Below are positions 25,401-34,203 of a DNA stretch of 64,000 nucleotides, piece after piece; within the stretch, counting starts at the first letter, position 1; every line of letters starts with the position of its first letter. The stretch is from positions 131,755-195,754 of the forward strand of contig NZ_JACARE010000019.1 of NCBI RefSeq assembly GCF_013386765.1, in the 5' to 3' direction. A program made the translations under genes and the position numbers. This stretch comes from Pseudomonas yamanorum. Its GTDB lineage: Bacteria; Pseudomonadota; Gammaproteobacteria; Pseudomonadales; Pseudomonadaceae. The notes beneath the pieces were generated by a model that saw nothing but the letters and a program-made list of their open reading frames with translations, had not been told where the DNA came from and searched no databases.

Positions 25401-26689
25401 AGCATTCCAGCACACTGACAATGTTGAGCATGGCGATGCTGTTGAGCGCCTGCGGTGGCGAAGCCGACAGCACTCAAGCCCGCGGTCCCGATCCCAAGCT
25501 GCCGGAGCCCCAGCGCGGCCTGTTGCCCAGCATGAAGATTGCCGAACCGGTGGCCTGGGGCGAACAGAAACCCACAGTGCCCGAGGGTTACAGCATCACC
25601 GCCATCGCCACTGACCTGCGGATTCCGCGCCAGACCCTGGTGCTGCCCAATGGCGATATCCTCGTCGCCGAAGGCCGCGGCGGCAGTGCGGCGAAACTCA
25701 AGCCCAAGGACGTGATCGCCAGCGTGATCAAGGCCGAGGGCAACACCAAGGTCAAGGGCGGCAATCGCCTCACGCTGCTGCGCGACGCCGAGGGTGACGG
25801 CACCTACGAGCTGAAAACCGTGTTCGCCGACAACCTCAACGCGCCATACGGCCTGGCCTTTGCCGACGGCAAGCTGTACGTGGCCAACCAGGATGCGCTG
25901 GTGCGCTTCGACTACCAAGACGGCCAGACCAAAGCCGGCGGCCCGCCCACCACCGTCACCGACCTGCCCGCCGCGATCAACCATCACTGGACCAAATCCC
26001 TGGCGATCAGCCCCGATGGCCGCTCGCTGTATGTCGGCATCGGCTCCAACAGCAACATCACCGAGCGCGGCATGGAGGTGGAGATCGACCGGGCAATGGT
26101 CTGGCAGATCGACGCCGCCACCGGCGCCCACAAGCCTTACGCCACCGGCCTGCGCAACCCCACCGCCTTGACCATTCAACCGGGCTCCGGCCAGGTGTGG
26201 GCGGTGGTCAACGAACGGGATGAATTGGGGCCCGACCTGGTACCGGATTACCTGACCTCGGTGCGCGAAGGCGCTTTCTATGGCTGGCCGTACAGCTACT
26301 GGGGCCAGAACGTCGACACCCGCGCCCAACCGCAAAACCCGGCCAAGGTTGCCGCCGCGATCAAACCGGATTACAGCCTGGGTTCTCACGTCGCGGCACT
26401 GGGCGTGGACTTCTCCATCCCGGCCATGGGCGAGAAATTCGCCGACGGCGTGTTCGTGGGCGAGCACGGCAGTTGGAACCGGGACAATCCGGTGGGTTAC
26501 AAGGTGATCTTCGTGCCGTTCAGCAACGGGCGGCCGTCCGGTGAACCGCTTGACTTTGCCACGGGCTTTCGGGGTGACGACGGCAAGACGCGCGGGCGGC
26601 CAGTGGGAGTGACCGTCGATCCAAAGGGTGCGCTGATCATTGCAGATGACCTGGCCAACACCGTGTGGCGGGTGACGCGCAATAAATGA
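25397..26689 (+). CDS. PQQ-dependent sugar (sorbosone-type) dehydrogenase lipoprotein
   Basis: A 430-residue protein with lipobox LLSACGG near residue 18, so it is membrane-anchored in the periplasm. It is a beta-propeller: the repeats ALAFADGKLYVANQ-type, NHHWTKSLAISPDGRSLYVGIGSNSN, ATGLRNPTALTIQPGSGQVW and GEHGSWNRDNPVGYKV match the soluble glucose/sorbosone dehydrogenase family, whose conserved His, Arg and Lys contact PQQ and substrate. It would oxidise aldoses or related sugars and pass electrons to the chain. It is co-transcribed with the DUF2231-like membrane protein. Confidence 0.85.
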   Translation: MKHSSTLTMLSMAMLLSACGGEADSTQARGPDPKLPEPQRGLLPSMKIAEPVAWGEQKPTVPEGYSITAIATDLRIPRQTLVLPNGDILVAEGRGGSAAKLKPKDVIASVIKAEGNTKVKGGNRLTLLRDAEGDGTYELKTVFADNLNAPYGLAFADGKLYVANQDALVRFDYQDGQTKAGGPPTTVTDLPAAINHHWTKSLAISPDGRSLYVGIGSNSNITERGMEVEIDRAMVWQIDAATGAHKPYATGLRNPTALTIQPGSGQVWAVVNERDELGPDLVPDYLTSVREGAFYGWPYSYWGQNVDTRAQPQNPAKVAAAIKPDYSLGSHVAALGVDFSIPAMGEKFADGVFVGEHGSWNRDNPVGYKVIFVPFSNGRPSGEPLDFATGFRGDDGKTRGRPVGVTVDPKGALIIADDLANTVWRVTRNK

Positions 26690-26771
26690 GGCACGAATCT
26701 GCCAACGTGGTTGCCTTCCCGTGGAGCGTGGCGGTACCTTCGCCGCACTCACGAACAGGAAGGTAACCGCA

Positions 26772-27068
26772 ATGCCAGACACCACCGACAACGGCTTCTA
26801 CGATCGCGCGGATGCGCACATCGAGCTGTCAAACGAACAGTTCAGGGCGTTCGCCGACCTGGGCAAAGTCAGCGCCTCGATGATGTTTGGCACCACACGC
26901 TTCAATGCCTGGGTCAGTGCTCGCAGCTTTAAATCCGGCGAAGAAATGGCCCAGGCGCGTGAGGCCATGCTGAAGTATTTCTGTGATCAGTACCGGATGA
27001 TGCTTGAGGATAATCTTGATGATCACATCAATAATTTCAGCCAGTACATGCTCGTAAAAAGCAGTTGA
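26772..27068 (+). CDS. DUF3144 family protein
   Basis: A 98-residue protein. ATG at 26772 has a GAAGG site eight bases upstream and is preferred to an earlier in-frame start. The pattern FYDRADAHIELSNEQ...LGKVSASMMFGTTRFNAWVSA is typical of DUF3144. The function is unknown. It is small and soluble, with no signal peptide. Confidence 0.8.
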   Translation: MPDTTDNGFYDRADAHIELSNEQFRAFADLGKVSASMMFGTTRFNAWVSARSFKSGEEMAQAREAMLKYFCDQYRMMLEDNLDDHINNFSQYMLVKSS

Positions 27069-27075
27069 GCAGGCA

Positions 27076-27107
27076 GGTTGCCGCTCCCCATTCAGTGGGC
27101 GGCAACC
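27076..27107. terminator. Bidirectional terminator hairpin between convergent genes
   Basis: GGTTGCCG (27076-27083) and CGGCAACC (27100-27107) form an 8-base stem, extended by CCCA/TGGG. It lies between the DUF3144 stop and the stop of the convergent MFS gene, and overlaps the latter's last codons. Confidence 0.5.
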
Positions 27108-28315
27108 GCAGGCTTGCCGTGGGCCCGATGCCCCGGTTTGAAGCCATGATTGCGAGCGGCCCACACAATCGCAAACCCCACCGCCAACAACACCAACATC
27201 GCCCACGGGAACGAAGCCACACCCCAGGTATCGAGCAACACCCCACCCACCACGCCGCTCCCGGCAATCGCGCTGTTCCACGCCACCACATTCAGCGACA
27301 GCGCCACATCGGCCCCGTCCCCGGCCGCATCCGCCAGCGCCGTTTGCAGCAACGTCGCCGCGCCACCAAAACTCAAGCCCCACACCGCCACACCGAGGTA
27401 GATCACCCCCGGCACCTGCGCCAGAAAACCGAACGCCAGGCACGTCGCCGCAAAGCCCGCGAGGCTGACCAATACGGTGTTGCGCAACGCCGCATCCACC
27501 AACCGGGCGGTCACCCAAATGCCCATCAGTGCCGCCACGCCAAACACCAGCAGTACCAGGTCCACCCGATCCACCAACCCCGCCGGGGCCACGAACGGTG
27601 CGATGTAGGTATAGAGAATGTTGTGGGCGAGCATCCAGGCGATCACCACCGCGAGCACCGGCCGTACGCCCGGCGTGGTCAGCACCTTGCGCAAGGGCAT
27701 GCGCTGATGGGCCGACTGGCCGGGGTAGTCCGGCACCTTCACCAGCACCCACACGATCAGCACCAGGGTCAGCGCCGACATGATGCCGAAGGTGGTGCGC
27801 CAGCCCACCAGGCCGCCCATCCAGGTGCCCAGCGGCACCCCGAGTGACAGCGCAATCGGCGTTCCAACCATGGCCAGCGCCAAGGCCTTGCCCTGTTGCT
27901 GCGGCGCCACCATGCGCCGCGCATACCCGGCCAACAAACTCCACGCCAGCCCCGCCGCCATGCCGGCAAGGAACCGCGCCAGCAGCGTCAGCCCGTAGTG
28001 GGAGGACAGCGCCGTGATCGAGTTGAACAGCAGGAAACCGACGATGGTCAGCAGCAGCACATTGCGCCGCCGCCAGCCGCGGGTGGCGATGGTCAGCGGG
28101 ATCACCGCCAACACCGAGCCCAGCGCATAGGCGGTCACCATCTGCCCGGCCATGGACGCTGAAATCCCCAGGCCGTCGCTGATCAACGGCAACAGGCCCG
28201 CCGGCAGGGTTTCGGTGACGATGCAGATAAAACCGGTCATGGCCAGGGCGAGCAAGGCGCCGATGGGCAAGCGGTCGGGAACGGCGTCTGCCGATAAGGT
28301 GGTTGAGGGGGTCAC
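27092..28315 (-). CDS. MFS transporter, DHA1 sugar/drug efflux type
   Basis: A 407-residue, 12-helix carrier. The first helix ALAMTGFICIVTETLPAGLLPLISDGLGIS and the RFLAGMAAGLAWSLLAGYARRM loop are typical of SetA/AraJ-like DHA1 exporters. It is divergent from a TetR regulator with a palindromic operator candidate between them. The substrate is unknown. Confidence 0.85.
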   Translation of the reverse strand: MTPSTTLSADAVPDRLPIGALLALAMTGFICIVTETLPAGLLPLISDGLGISASMAGQMVTAYALGSVLAVIPLTIATRGWRRRNVLLLTIVGFLLFNSITALSSHYGLTLLARFLAGMAAGLAWSLLAGYARRMVAPQQQGKALALAMVGTPIALSLGVPLGTWMGGLVGWRTTFGIMSALTLVLIVWVLVKVPDYPGQSAHQRMPLRKVLTTPGVRPVLAVVIAWMLAHNILYTYIAPFVAPAGLVDRVDLVLLVFGVAALMGIWVTARLVDAALRNTVLVSLAGFAATCLAFGFLAQVPGVIYLGVAVWGLSFGGAATLLQTALADAAGDGADVALSLNVVAWNSAIAGSGVVGGVLLDTWGVASFPWAMLVLLAVGFAIVWAARNHGFKPGHRAHGKPAVAAH

Positions 28316-28344
28316 AGGGAAACTCCTTGAACGAGAGGACTTAA

Positions 28345-28358
28345 ATACCGATCGATAT
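28345..28358. promoter_or_regulatory. Candidate TetR operator between the MFS and TetR genes
   Basis: ATACCGATCGATAT is a near-perfect palindrome (one mismatched pair). A related half-site, TATCGACTAGTATT, lies 40-50 bases further on at about 28399-28412. Both sit in the 124-base divergent promoter region. Confidence 0.5.
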
Positions 28359-28439
28359 AAATGTTGGGCGCCCTGCGCAGCGTTGTCAACGACTTATGTA
28401 TCGACTAGTATTTATCTCATCACCCGAGAGGATTTCCCC

Positions 28440-29144
28440 ATGGCACAGATGGGCCGCCCCCGCACCTTCGACCGCGACCAGGCCGTGGAACAGGCCATGC
28501 ACCTGTTCTGGCAGCACGGTTACGACGCCACGTCCCTGAGCCAGTTGAAAGCCGGACTGGGTGGCGGCATCTCCGCGCCGAGTTTCTATGCGGCGTTCGG
28601 CTCCAAGGACGCGTTGTTCCAGGAGTGCGTGCAGCGTTACCTGGCGACCTTCGCCCAGGTCACCGAATGCCTGTGGGATGACAGCCTGCCGCCACGCCAG
28701 GCCATCGAGACCGCGCTGCGCCAATCGGCGCGCATGCAGTGTGAAGACGGCCACCCCAAGGGCTGCATGGTGGCCCTGGGTGTGATGAGCGCGCCCTCCC
28801 CCGAGAACACACAAGTGACCCACGGGCTGACCCATTCCCGGGAGCGCACCCGGGCGGGCATCGTGCATTGCGTGGAGCGTGGCATCAGCCTGGGCCAGCT
28901 ACCCGCCGAGACCAACGCCCGCGCCATGGCCACGGTCTACGACAGTTTCCTGCAAGGCGTGTCGATCCTCGCCCGGGATGGTGTGCACGCCGACACTATC
29001 GACGCGGCCATCGGCCAACTGATGCTGACCTGGGATTTATCCGCCGCTACAGCGCCGCCCACTCGGCGCGATGCTCCAGCAGAAAGTCGACAAACGCCCG
29101 CACCCGATGGGGCACGTAGCGGCCGTGGGGATACAGCAGGGTAA
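28440..29144 (+). CDS. TetR-family regulator with an extended C-terminus
   Basis: A 234-residue protein. It starts at ATG 28440 (GAGAGG site ten bases before). The helix-turn-helix is near RTFDRDQAVEQAMHLFWQHGYDATSLSQLKAGL, and the C-terminal half is the TetR_C domain with GCMVALGVM. The conserved domain ends near residue 200. The last 34 residues are Pro/Arg/Ala-rich and overlap the end of the convergent LysR gene by 98 bases. The original stop seems to have been lost, or the tail is simply unconserved. It is the likely repressor of the divergent MFS gene. Confidence 0.83.
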   Translation: MAQMGRPRTFDRDQAVEQAMHLFWQHGYDATSLSQLKAGLGGGISAPSFYAAFGSKDALFQECVQRYLATFAQVTECLWDDSLPPRQAIETALRQSARMQCEDGHPKGCMVALGVMSAPSPENTQVTHGLTHSRERTRAGIVHCVERGISLGQLPAETNARAMATVYDSFLQGVSILARDGVHADTIDAAIGQLMLTWDLSAATAPPTRRDAPAESRQTPAPDGARSGRGDTAG

Positions 29145-29970
29145 ACGGCCGCGAACGCCCGCCGTAAGGCTGCAACACCTCCACCAGGCTGCCGCTGGCC
29201 AACTCTTCCTCGACGATGAATTTGTAGGTCTGGAACAGCCCGGCGCCATGCTTGGCCAGGGTCACGCCGCCGAGCACATCGTCGGAGCAGCTGTAACCGG
29301 CCTCGCCGGCAAACTCCCGCTCCTTGCCATCGACCTGGAACAACCAGGAAATACGCCGCCCGTTGCTCGGCAATTCGTACTGGATGCATTCATGGGCCGG
29401 CAAATCCTCCAGGGTCTGAGGCGTGCCCGCGCGCTGCAGGTACGCCGGCGTCGCGACCACCACCAGCCTGGCGTCTTCCAGCAAGCGCGCAATCAGCGTC
29501 GAGTCCGGCTGGGCACGCACGCGGATCGCCAGGTCGTAGCCTTCGGCGACGAAATCGATGTTGCGGTTGCTGATGTGGATATCCACGGTGACTTGCGGGT
29601 ACAGCGCGCGGAATTTCGGCAGCAGCGGCAGGATGCGGTGATGGCCATAGGTGGTCGGGATGCTGATGCGCAACAGCCCGGACGGCACCGATTGCGCACC
29701 CATCATTTCCTGCTGGGCTTCCACCAGTTGCGTCAGGGCCTGGCGGCATTGCTCGAAAAACGTCCGGCCGCCGTCGGTCAGGCGGATGCTGCGGGTGGTG
29801 CGCACAAACAGCCGCGAGCCCAGGCGTTCTTCCAGCCGCGAGATGCTGCGGCTCACCGCGGCCGGGGTCACGCCCGCCACCTGGGCGGCGGCGGTAAAGC
29901 TGCTGGCCTCGGCGGCGAGGCAGAACAGCTCGATGCTGCCCAGCTGCAAATCTTCGAAATGGCGCTTCAT
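29047..29970 (-). CDS. LysR-family transcriptional regulator
   Basis: A 307-residue protein. The N-terminal winged helix (GSIELFCLAAEASSFTAAAQVAGVTPAAVSRSISRLEERLG) is followed by a substrate-binding-protein-like sensor domain with RISIPTTYGHHRILPLLPKF. It has the normal length for the group of LysR proteins linked to small oxidoreductases and efflux. Its target is unknown. Its end overlaps the TetR tail on the opposite strand. Confidence 0.87.
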   Translation of the reverse strand: MKRHFEDLQLGSIELFCLAAEASSFTAAAQVAGVTPAAVSRSISRLEERLGSRLFVRTTRSIRLTDGGRTFFEQCRQALTQLVEAQQEMMGAQSVPSGLLRISIPTTYGHHRILPLLPKFRALYPQVTVDIHISNRNIDFVAEGYDLAIRVRAQPDSTLIARLLEDARLVVVATPAYLQRAGTPQTLEDLPAHECIQYELPSNGRRISWLFQVDGKEREFAGEAGYSCSDDVLGGVTLAKHGAGLFQTYKFIVEEELASGSLVEVLQPYGGRSRPFTLLYPHGRYVPHRVRAFVDFLLEHRAEWAAL

Positions 29971-30091
29971 GATTGATTACACCGGGTATCGACTTAAGGA
30001 TGCTCCCGCGCTATTTATCAGCACAGGCCGCATAAATATACAGCGCCACCCGCCCCACGCTTGCTTTCATTCCATGCACACCGCTAATCTT

Positions 30092-30107
30092 GCGAATAAT
30101 TCTTATC
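30092..30107 (+). promoter_or_regulatory. Candidate Fur box before the sigma factor
   Basis: GCGAATAATTCTTATC resembles the AT-rich GATAAT-repeat consensus bound by Fur. It lies 16 bases before the ECF sigma-factor start, where iron control of a FecI/FecR locus is expected. Confidence 0.45.
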
Positions 30108-30123
30108 CGCAGACACTCCCGCC

Positions 30124-30645
30124 ATGTCCGCCAGCGACCTTCCCTTGAACCAGGCCGTCCATATGCTCTACGCCGAGCACCATGGCTGGTTGTTCGGCTG
30201 GCTGCGCAAAAAGCTCGGTTGCCCGCAAAATGCGGCGGATCTTTCCCATGACACCTTCGTGCGCATCCTCGCGTCCCGCGATGCATTGGGCGGCATGCGC
30301 GAGCCTCGGGCGTTTCTCACCACCACGGCGCGCCACCTGATCATCGACCGCGCCCGCCGCCGCCAGATCGAGGACGCGTACCTGCGGGAACTGGCGCTCA
30401 CCGTCGACCTGCTGGAAAGCTGCCAGCAATCGCCGGAACAGATCCTGCTGACCCTCGAAGCCCTGGAGCAGATCGCGTTCGTGCTCGACGGCCTGGCGCT
30501 GAATGCCCGGCAGGCGTTCCTGATGCATTTCCTGGAAGGGCTGCGCCAGGCTGAAATCGCCAGCCGCCTGGGGATTTCCGAGCGCATGGTGCGCAAACAC
30601 CTGATGAACGCCCTGGTGCACTGTCACCACGCGCTGGATGTTTGA
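30124..30645 (+). CDS. ECF sigma factor, FecI type
   Basis: A 173-residue sigma-70 family protein with only regions 2 and 4: region 2 HHGWLFGWLRKKLGCPQNAADLSHDTFVRIL, region 4 LDGLALNARQAFLMHFLEGLRQAEIASRLGISERMVRKHL. This is the iron-starvation sigma group controlled by a FecR protein. It overlaps the FecR gene by eight bases. It should direct transcription of the downstream TonB receptor when the receptor meets its ligand. Confidence 0.9.
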   Translation: MSASDLPLNQAVHMLYAEHHGWLFGWLRKKLGCPQNAADLSHDTFVRILASRDALGGMREPRAFLTTTARHLIIDRARRRQIEDAYLRELALTVDLLESCQQSPEQILLTLEALEQIAFVLDGLALNARQAFLMHFLEGLRQAEIASRLGISERMVRKHLMNALVHCHHALDV

Positions 30646-31609
30646 GCCGATGCTTGATTCCTCACAGAGCCTCGACGAGCAGGCCGCCAGCTGGATGATG
30701 CGCCTGCACGACGGCAACCTCAGCGAGCGCGAGCGCCTGCAGTTCGAACAATGGAAAGCCCAGGACCCGCACCATGCTGCCGCGATCGAGCGCCTGCAAG
30801 GCTTCGTCGGCCGCTTGCAGGCCCTGCGCCCGCAACACGCGCCGGTGCATGCCGCGCTGGATGCGGCGCTGGTGAAACGTCGGCGCAACCCGGCCGGCAG
30901 AGTGGTGCTTGGGTTGATGCTCGCCCTGCCCCTGGCATTGCTGCTGCGCAGCTATCCGCCAAGTTATTTGCTGGCCGACCAGCGCACCGCACCGGCCGAG
31001 TGGCAGCGTATCGACCTGGACGACGGCTCGCAGTTGATCCTCAGCGGCAACAGCGCCGTGGACCTGACCTTCAACCCGCAGCAACGCCAGGTGAAACTGC
31101 TGCGCGGGGAGATCCTCGTGCAGGTGGCCCATGACGCCACTCGGCCATTTATCGTAGTGACTGAAGACGGGCAAATGCGCGCCCTCGGTACCCGCTTCAC
31201 GGTCAAGCGCGAGGCGCCCGGCACGCTGCTGACCATGCTTGAATCGAAGGTCGCCGCCCAGGATGCCAACCACCATCCTGCCGTCGAAGTCAGTGCCGGC
31301 GAGCAGGCGCGCATTACTGCACAGGCGGTCACGCGGTTGGGCCATGTCGACACACGGGCGACCAACGACGCCTGGCAGTACCACCAACTGGTGGTCCAGG
31401 ACCGCCCGCTCCCGGAAGTGCTCGACGAGCTCGCCCGCCAGTACGGCGGCCACCTGCAATTCGACCGCGAGCAACTGGCCGACCTGCGGGTGTCGGCGGT
31501 ACTGCCGCTGGATGAGCCACGGCGGGCGCTGCAATTGATCAGCGATGCGTTCCCGGTGCGGGTGCGCTCGTTCAGCCCGCTGTGGTTGAAGATCGAGCGC
31601 GAAAAATAA
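30638..31609 (+). CDS. FecR-type anti-sigma/sigma regulator
   Basis: A 323-residue inner-membrane protein. The cytoplasmic N-terminus has the DUF4880 domain (ASWMMRLHDGNLSERERLQFEQWKAQDPHHAAAIERL). One membrane helix lies near residues 90-105 (VVLGLMLALPLALLL), followed by the periplasmic FecR domain (WQRIDLDDGSQLILSGNSAVDL, LRGEILVQVAHD). It passes the signal from the TonB receptor to the sigma factor. It overlaps the sigma gene, so it is translationally coupled. The start at 30638 or an ATG four codons later are both possible. Confidence 0.88.
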   Translation: MFEPMLDSSQSLDEQAASWMMRLHDGNLSERERLQFEQWKAQDPHHAAAIERLQGFVGRLQALRPQHAPVHAALDAALVKRRRNPAGRVVLGLMLALPLALLLRSYPPSYLLADQRTAPAEWQRIDLDDGSQLILSGNSAVDLTFNPQQRQVKLLRGEILVQVAHDATRPFIVVTEDGQMRALGTRFTVKREAPGTLLTMLESKVAAQDANHHPAVEVSAGEQARITAQAVTRLGHVDTRATNDAWQYHQLVVQDRPLPEVLDELARQYGGHLQFDREQLADLRVSAVLPLDEPRRALQLISDAFPVRVRSFSPLWLKIEREK

Positions 31610-31683
31610 ATCGGCGCGCCGGGTTCCGCTTTTTGCAATCGCCCCGTCAAGGAAGAAAGCACCTCATCACAGGAACCTCTTCC

Positions 31684-34119
31684 ATGCCGTCGGACTTCAG
31701 CGTTTCGCGCCACCCCAAGCGTTCTTTTGTGCCCCTTGCCCTGGCGATCAACCTGGCGACGTTTTCCCTGCTGGGCCTGGGCATCAGCACGCCGGCGGCG
31801 GCCCAGAGCGAGGTACAGCGCTACGCCATTGCACCCGGTGCGCTGGGCCCGGCGTTGAACCTGTTCGCCCAGCAGGCGCATGTGGCATTGCTGTTCGACG
31901 CGCGCAGCGTGGCCGGCTTGAGCACCGCCGGGTTGCAGGGTGAGTTCGCGGTCAACCAGGGTTTTGCCCGGCTGCTGCAAGGCAGTGGTTTCCAGGCCGT
32001 GCAAGGCGCCAACGGTTTTGTGCTGGCGCCGGTAAGCAACAGCACCGGCTCCCTCGAACTGGCGCCCACCGCCGTCACCGGGCTGACCGAAGAGGCTTCC
32101 ACCGAACACGTCAAAGGCTACGTGGCCACCCGCAACCTGAGCGCCACCAAGACCGACACGCCAATCATCGAAACCCCGCAATCACTGTCGGTGGTCACCA
32201 GTGACGAGATCCGTGATCGCCAATCCGAAACCTTGTCCCAGACCCTCGACCTGACGCCCGGTTTCACCAGCCAGCCCACCAGTTTCAACCGCACCTCGGA
32301 CCGCTTCCGCATCCGTGGTTTCGACGTCGAGTCGGCCACCGGCGGCTCCCTGCGTGACGGCCTGCGCCTGCAGAACAACTCCTACGACGGCGTGCAGGAA
32401 CCCTACGGCCTGGAGCGCGCCGAAGTGATTCGCGGCGCGGCCTCGGTGCTCTACGGCCAACTGTCGCCGGGCGGGCTGATCAACACCGTCAGCAAGCGCC
32501 CGAGCCAGACGCCGTACCACGAAGTGAACGTGCAGGCCGGGCAAAACAACCGCAAGCAATTGTCCGCCGACTTCACCGGCCCGCTGGGCGACAGCGAGAC
32601 CTTGAGCTACCGCCTGACCCTGCTGGACCGCAAGAGCGACACCAGCGCCGACCACATCGACAACGACAAGGTCTACGTCGCCCCGGCCCTGACCTGGCGC
32701 CCGGATGACGACACCTCGCTGACCCTGTTGTCGTTCTACCAGAAGACCGAGACCCGCTTCTCTGCGCCACTGCCCTACCAGTTGGTAAAAGGCGTCGGCG
32801 ACGGCAAGTTCCAGATCGGCCGCCACGACTTTATCGGCGACCCGAACTACGACGAAATGAACGGCGAGATGTCGGCGCTGGGCTACGAGTTCGAGCACCG
32901 GTTCGACGAGCACACCCGTATCAGCAACAAGCTGCGTTATTACCAGTCGGAGGTGACCTGGCGGTACCTGCAAGTGAACGCCACGCCGGCCTTCATCGCG
33001 ACCGCGCAAAACACTGGCATCCTGCGCCGCCAGTACAGCGACCGCGTCGAACGCTCCCGTGGCCTGGCCAGCGATACCAACATCGAAAGCAAATGGCAGT
33101 TCGGCGATTGGCAGCACACTTTCCTGCTGGGCTTCGACGGCTATGACACCAGCTACGACTCTCACAACTTCCGTGGCAATGCGCCGTCGCTGAACCTGGC
33201 GAACTACGTCAACAACCAGCCGGTGGTGGTCAACCGCGCACCGAATACCGACCGGGGATCGCAGATCGACACCCTGCAAAAAGGCGTGTATTTCCAGGAC
33301 CAGATCACCTTCGACGAACACTGGATTGCCGTGCTGGGTGGCCGCCATGACTGGGCTGACCAGGACACCGAACTATTTCGCAACTCCGCCAAGACCAGCC
33401 AGAGCGACGAGGCCACCACCTGGCGCGCTGGCCTGGTGTACAAGGCCGACAACGGCCTGGCGCCCTACCTGAGCTACAGCGAATCGTTCTTCCCGGTGGC
33501 AGGCGTGAACAAGGCCGGGCAAGCGTTTGTGCCCACCGAAGGCAAGCAATACGAAATCGGCATTCGCTACCAACCCGAAGGCAGCGCCACCTTGCTGAGC
33601 GCCGCCGTGTATCAGTTGGTGCAGAAAAACGTGCTGACCCAGGACCCCACCGATATCACCTATTCGGTGCAAACCGGCGAAGTGCGTTCCCGTGGGCTGG
33701 AGCTGGAGGCCAAGACCGAAGTCACGCCGAACCTCAGCCTGATCGGCTCTTACGCCTACATCGACGCTCGCATCACCAAAAGCAATATCGCCAGTGAAGT
33801 CGGCCAGCGCAGCGAAGACACGCCCTACCACCAGGCCGCCCTGTGGGCCGATTACCGCTTGGCCGAACTCGGCTTGCCGCAACTGCGCATCGGCGGTGGA
33901 GCGCGCTACAAAGGCACCACCCAAGCCTCCGGCGTACCGTCAGGGATGCCCGCCTACACGCTGTATGACGCCCGCGCCAGTTACGAGATCGACCCGCATT
34001 GGGAAGTCGCGCTCAACGCCAACAACGTCACCAACAAACGCTACACCTACTGCGAGTTCGCGATTTGCCGGTATGGCGATGAGCGCCAGTTGGTGAGTTC
34101 GGTGACGTATCACTGGTGA
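31684..34119 (+). CDS. TonB-dependent siderophore receptor with STN signalling domain
   Basis: An 811-residue outer-membrane receptor. It has a signal peptide (about residues 1-40, ending PAAAQ), then an STN domain (residues about 45-120: YAIAPGALGPALNLFAQQAHVALLFDA) that talks to FecR. Next come the plug (PIIETPQSLSVVTSDEI, ERAEVIRGAASVLYGQLSPGG) and a 22-strand barrel ending YHW. It is the ferric-siderophore receptor of the preceding FecI/FecR pair. The siderophore cannot be named from sequence; the plug is of the FpvA/FhuE/FoxA kind. The start at 31684 has AGGA upstream. Confidence 0.9.
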   Translation: MPSDFSVSRHPKRSFVPLALAINLATFSLLGLGISTPAAAQSEVQRYAIAPGALGPALNLFAQQAHVALLFDARSVAGLSTAGLQGEFAVNQGFARLLQGSGFQAVQGANGFVLAPVSNSTGSLELAPTAVTGLTEEASTEHVKGYVATRNLSATKTDTPIIETPQSLSVVTSDEIRDRQSETLSQTLDLTPGFTSQPTSFNRTSDRFRIRGFDVESATGGSLRDGLRLQNNSYDGVQEPYGLERAEVIRGAASVLYGQLSPGGLINTVSKRPSQTPYHEVNVQAGQNNRKQLSADFTGPLGDSETLSYRLTLLDRKSDTSADHIDNDKVYVAPALTWRPDDDTSLTLLSFYQKTETRFSAPLPYQLVKGVGDGKFQIGRHDFIGDPNYDEMNGEMSALGYEFEHRFDEHTRISNKLRYYQSEVTWRYLQVNATPAFIATAQNTGILRRQYSDRVERSRGLASDTNIESKWQFGDWQHTFLLGFDGYDTSYDSHNFRGNAPSLNLANYVNNQPVVVNRAPNTDRGSQIDTLQKGVYFQDQITFDEHWIAVLGGRHDWADQDTELFRNSAKTSQSDEATTWRAGLVYKADNGLAPYLSYSESFFPVAGVNKAGQAFVPTEGKQYEIGIRYQPEGSATLLSAAVYQLVQKNVLTQDPTDITYSVQTGEVRSRGLELEAKTEVTPNLSLIGSYAYIDARITKSNIASEVGQRSEDTPYHQAALWADYRLAELGLPQLRIGGGARYKGTTQASGVPSGMPAYTLYDARASYEIDPHWEVALNANNVTNKRYTYCEFAICRYGDERQLVSSVTYHW

Positions 34120-34121
34120 GT
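34104..34121 (+). repeat. Left copy of the direct repeat flanking the McrBC cassette
   Basis: GACGTATCACTGGTGAGT overlaps the last codons and stop of the TonB receptor gene. The same 18 bases with one change (A to G at position 9) recur at 37400-37417 beyond mcrC. The pair brackets the restriction cassette. Confidence 0.75.
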
Positions 34122-34203
34122 CCGAATGCGTATGGGGAGTGAAAGCTAAAGGCTATTTGCTACTATGGCCTAACGCTTCACTCACCTATCAGGAAGGCAC
34201 TAC

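Noticed and set aside
28152..28439. N-terminal extension of the TetR gene
   Set aside because: It lies in the promoter and start of the divergent MFS gene and adds nothing recognisable. The ATG at 28440 begins the TetR domain.
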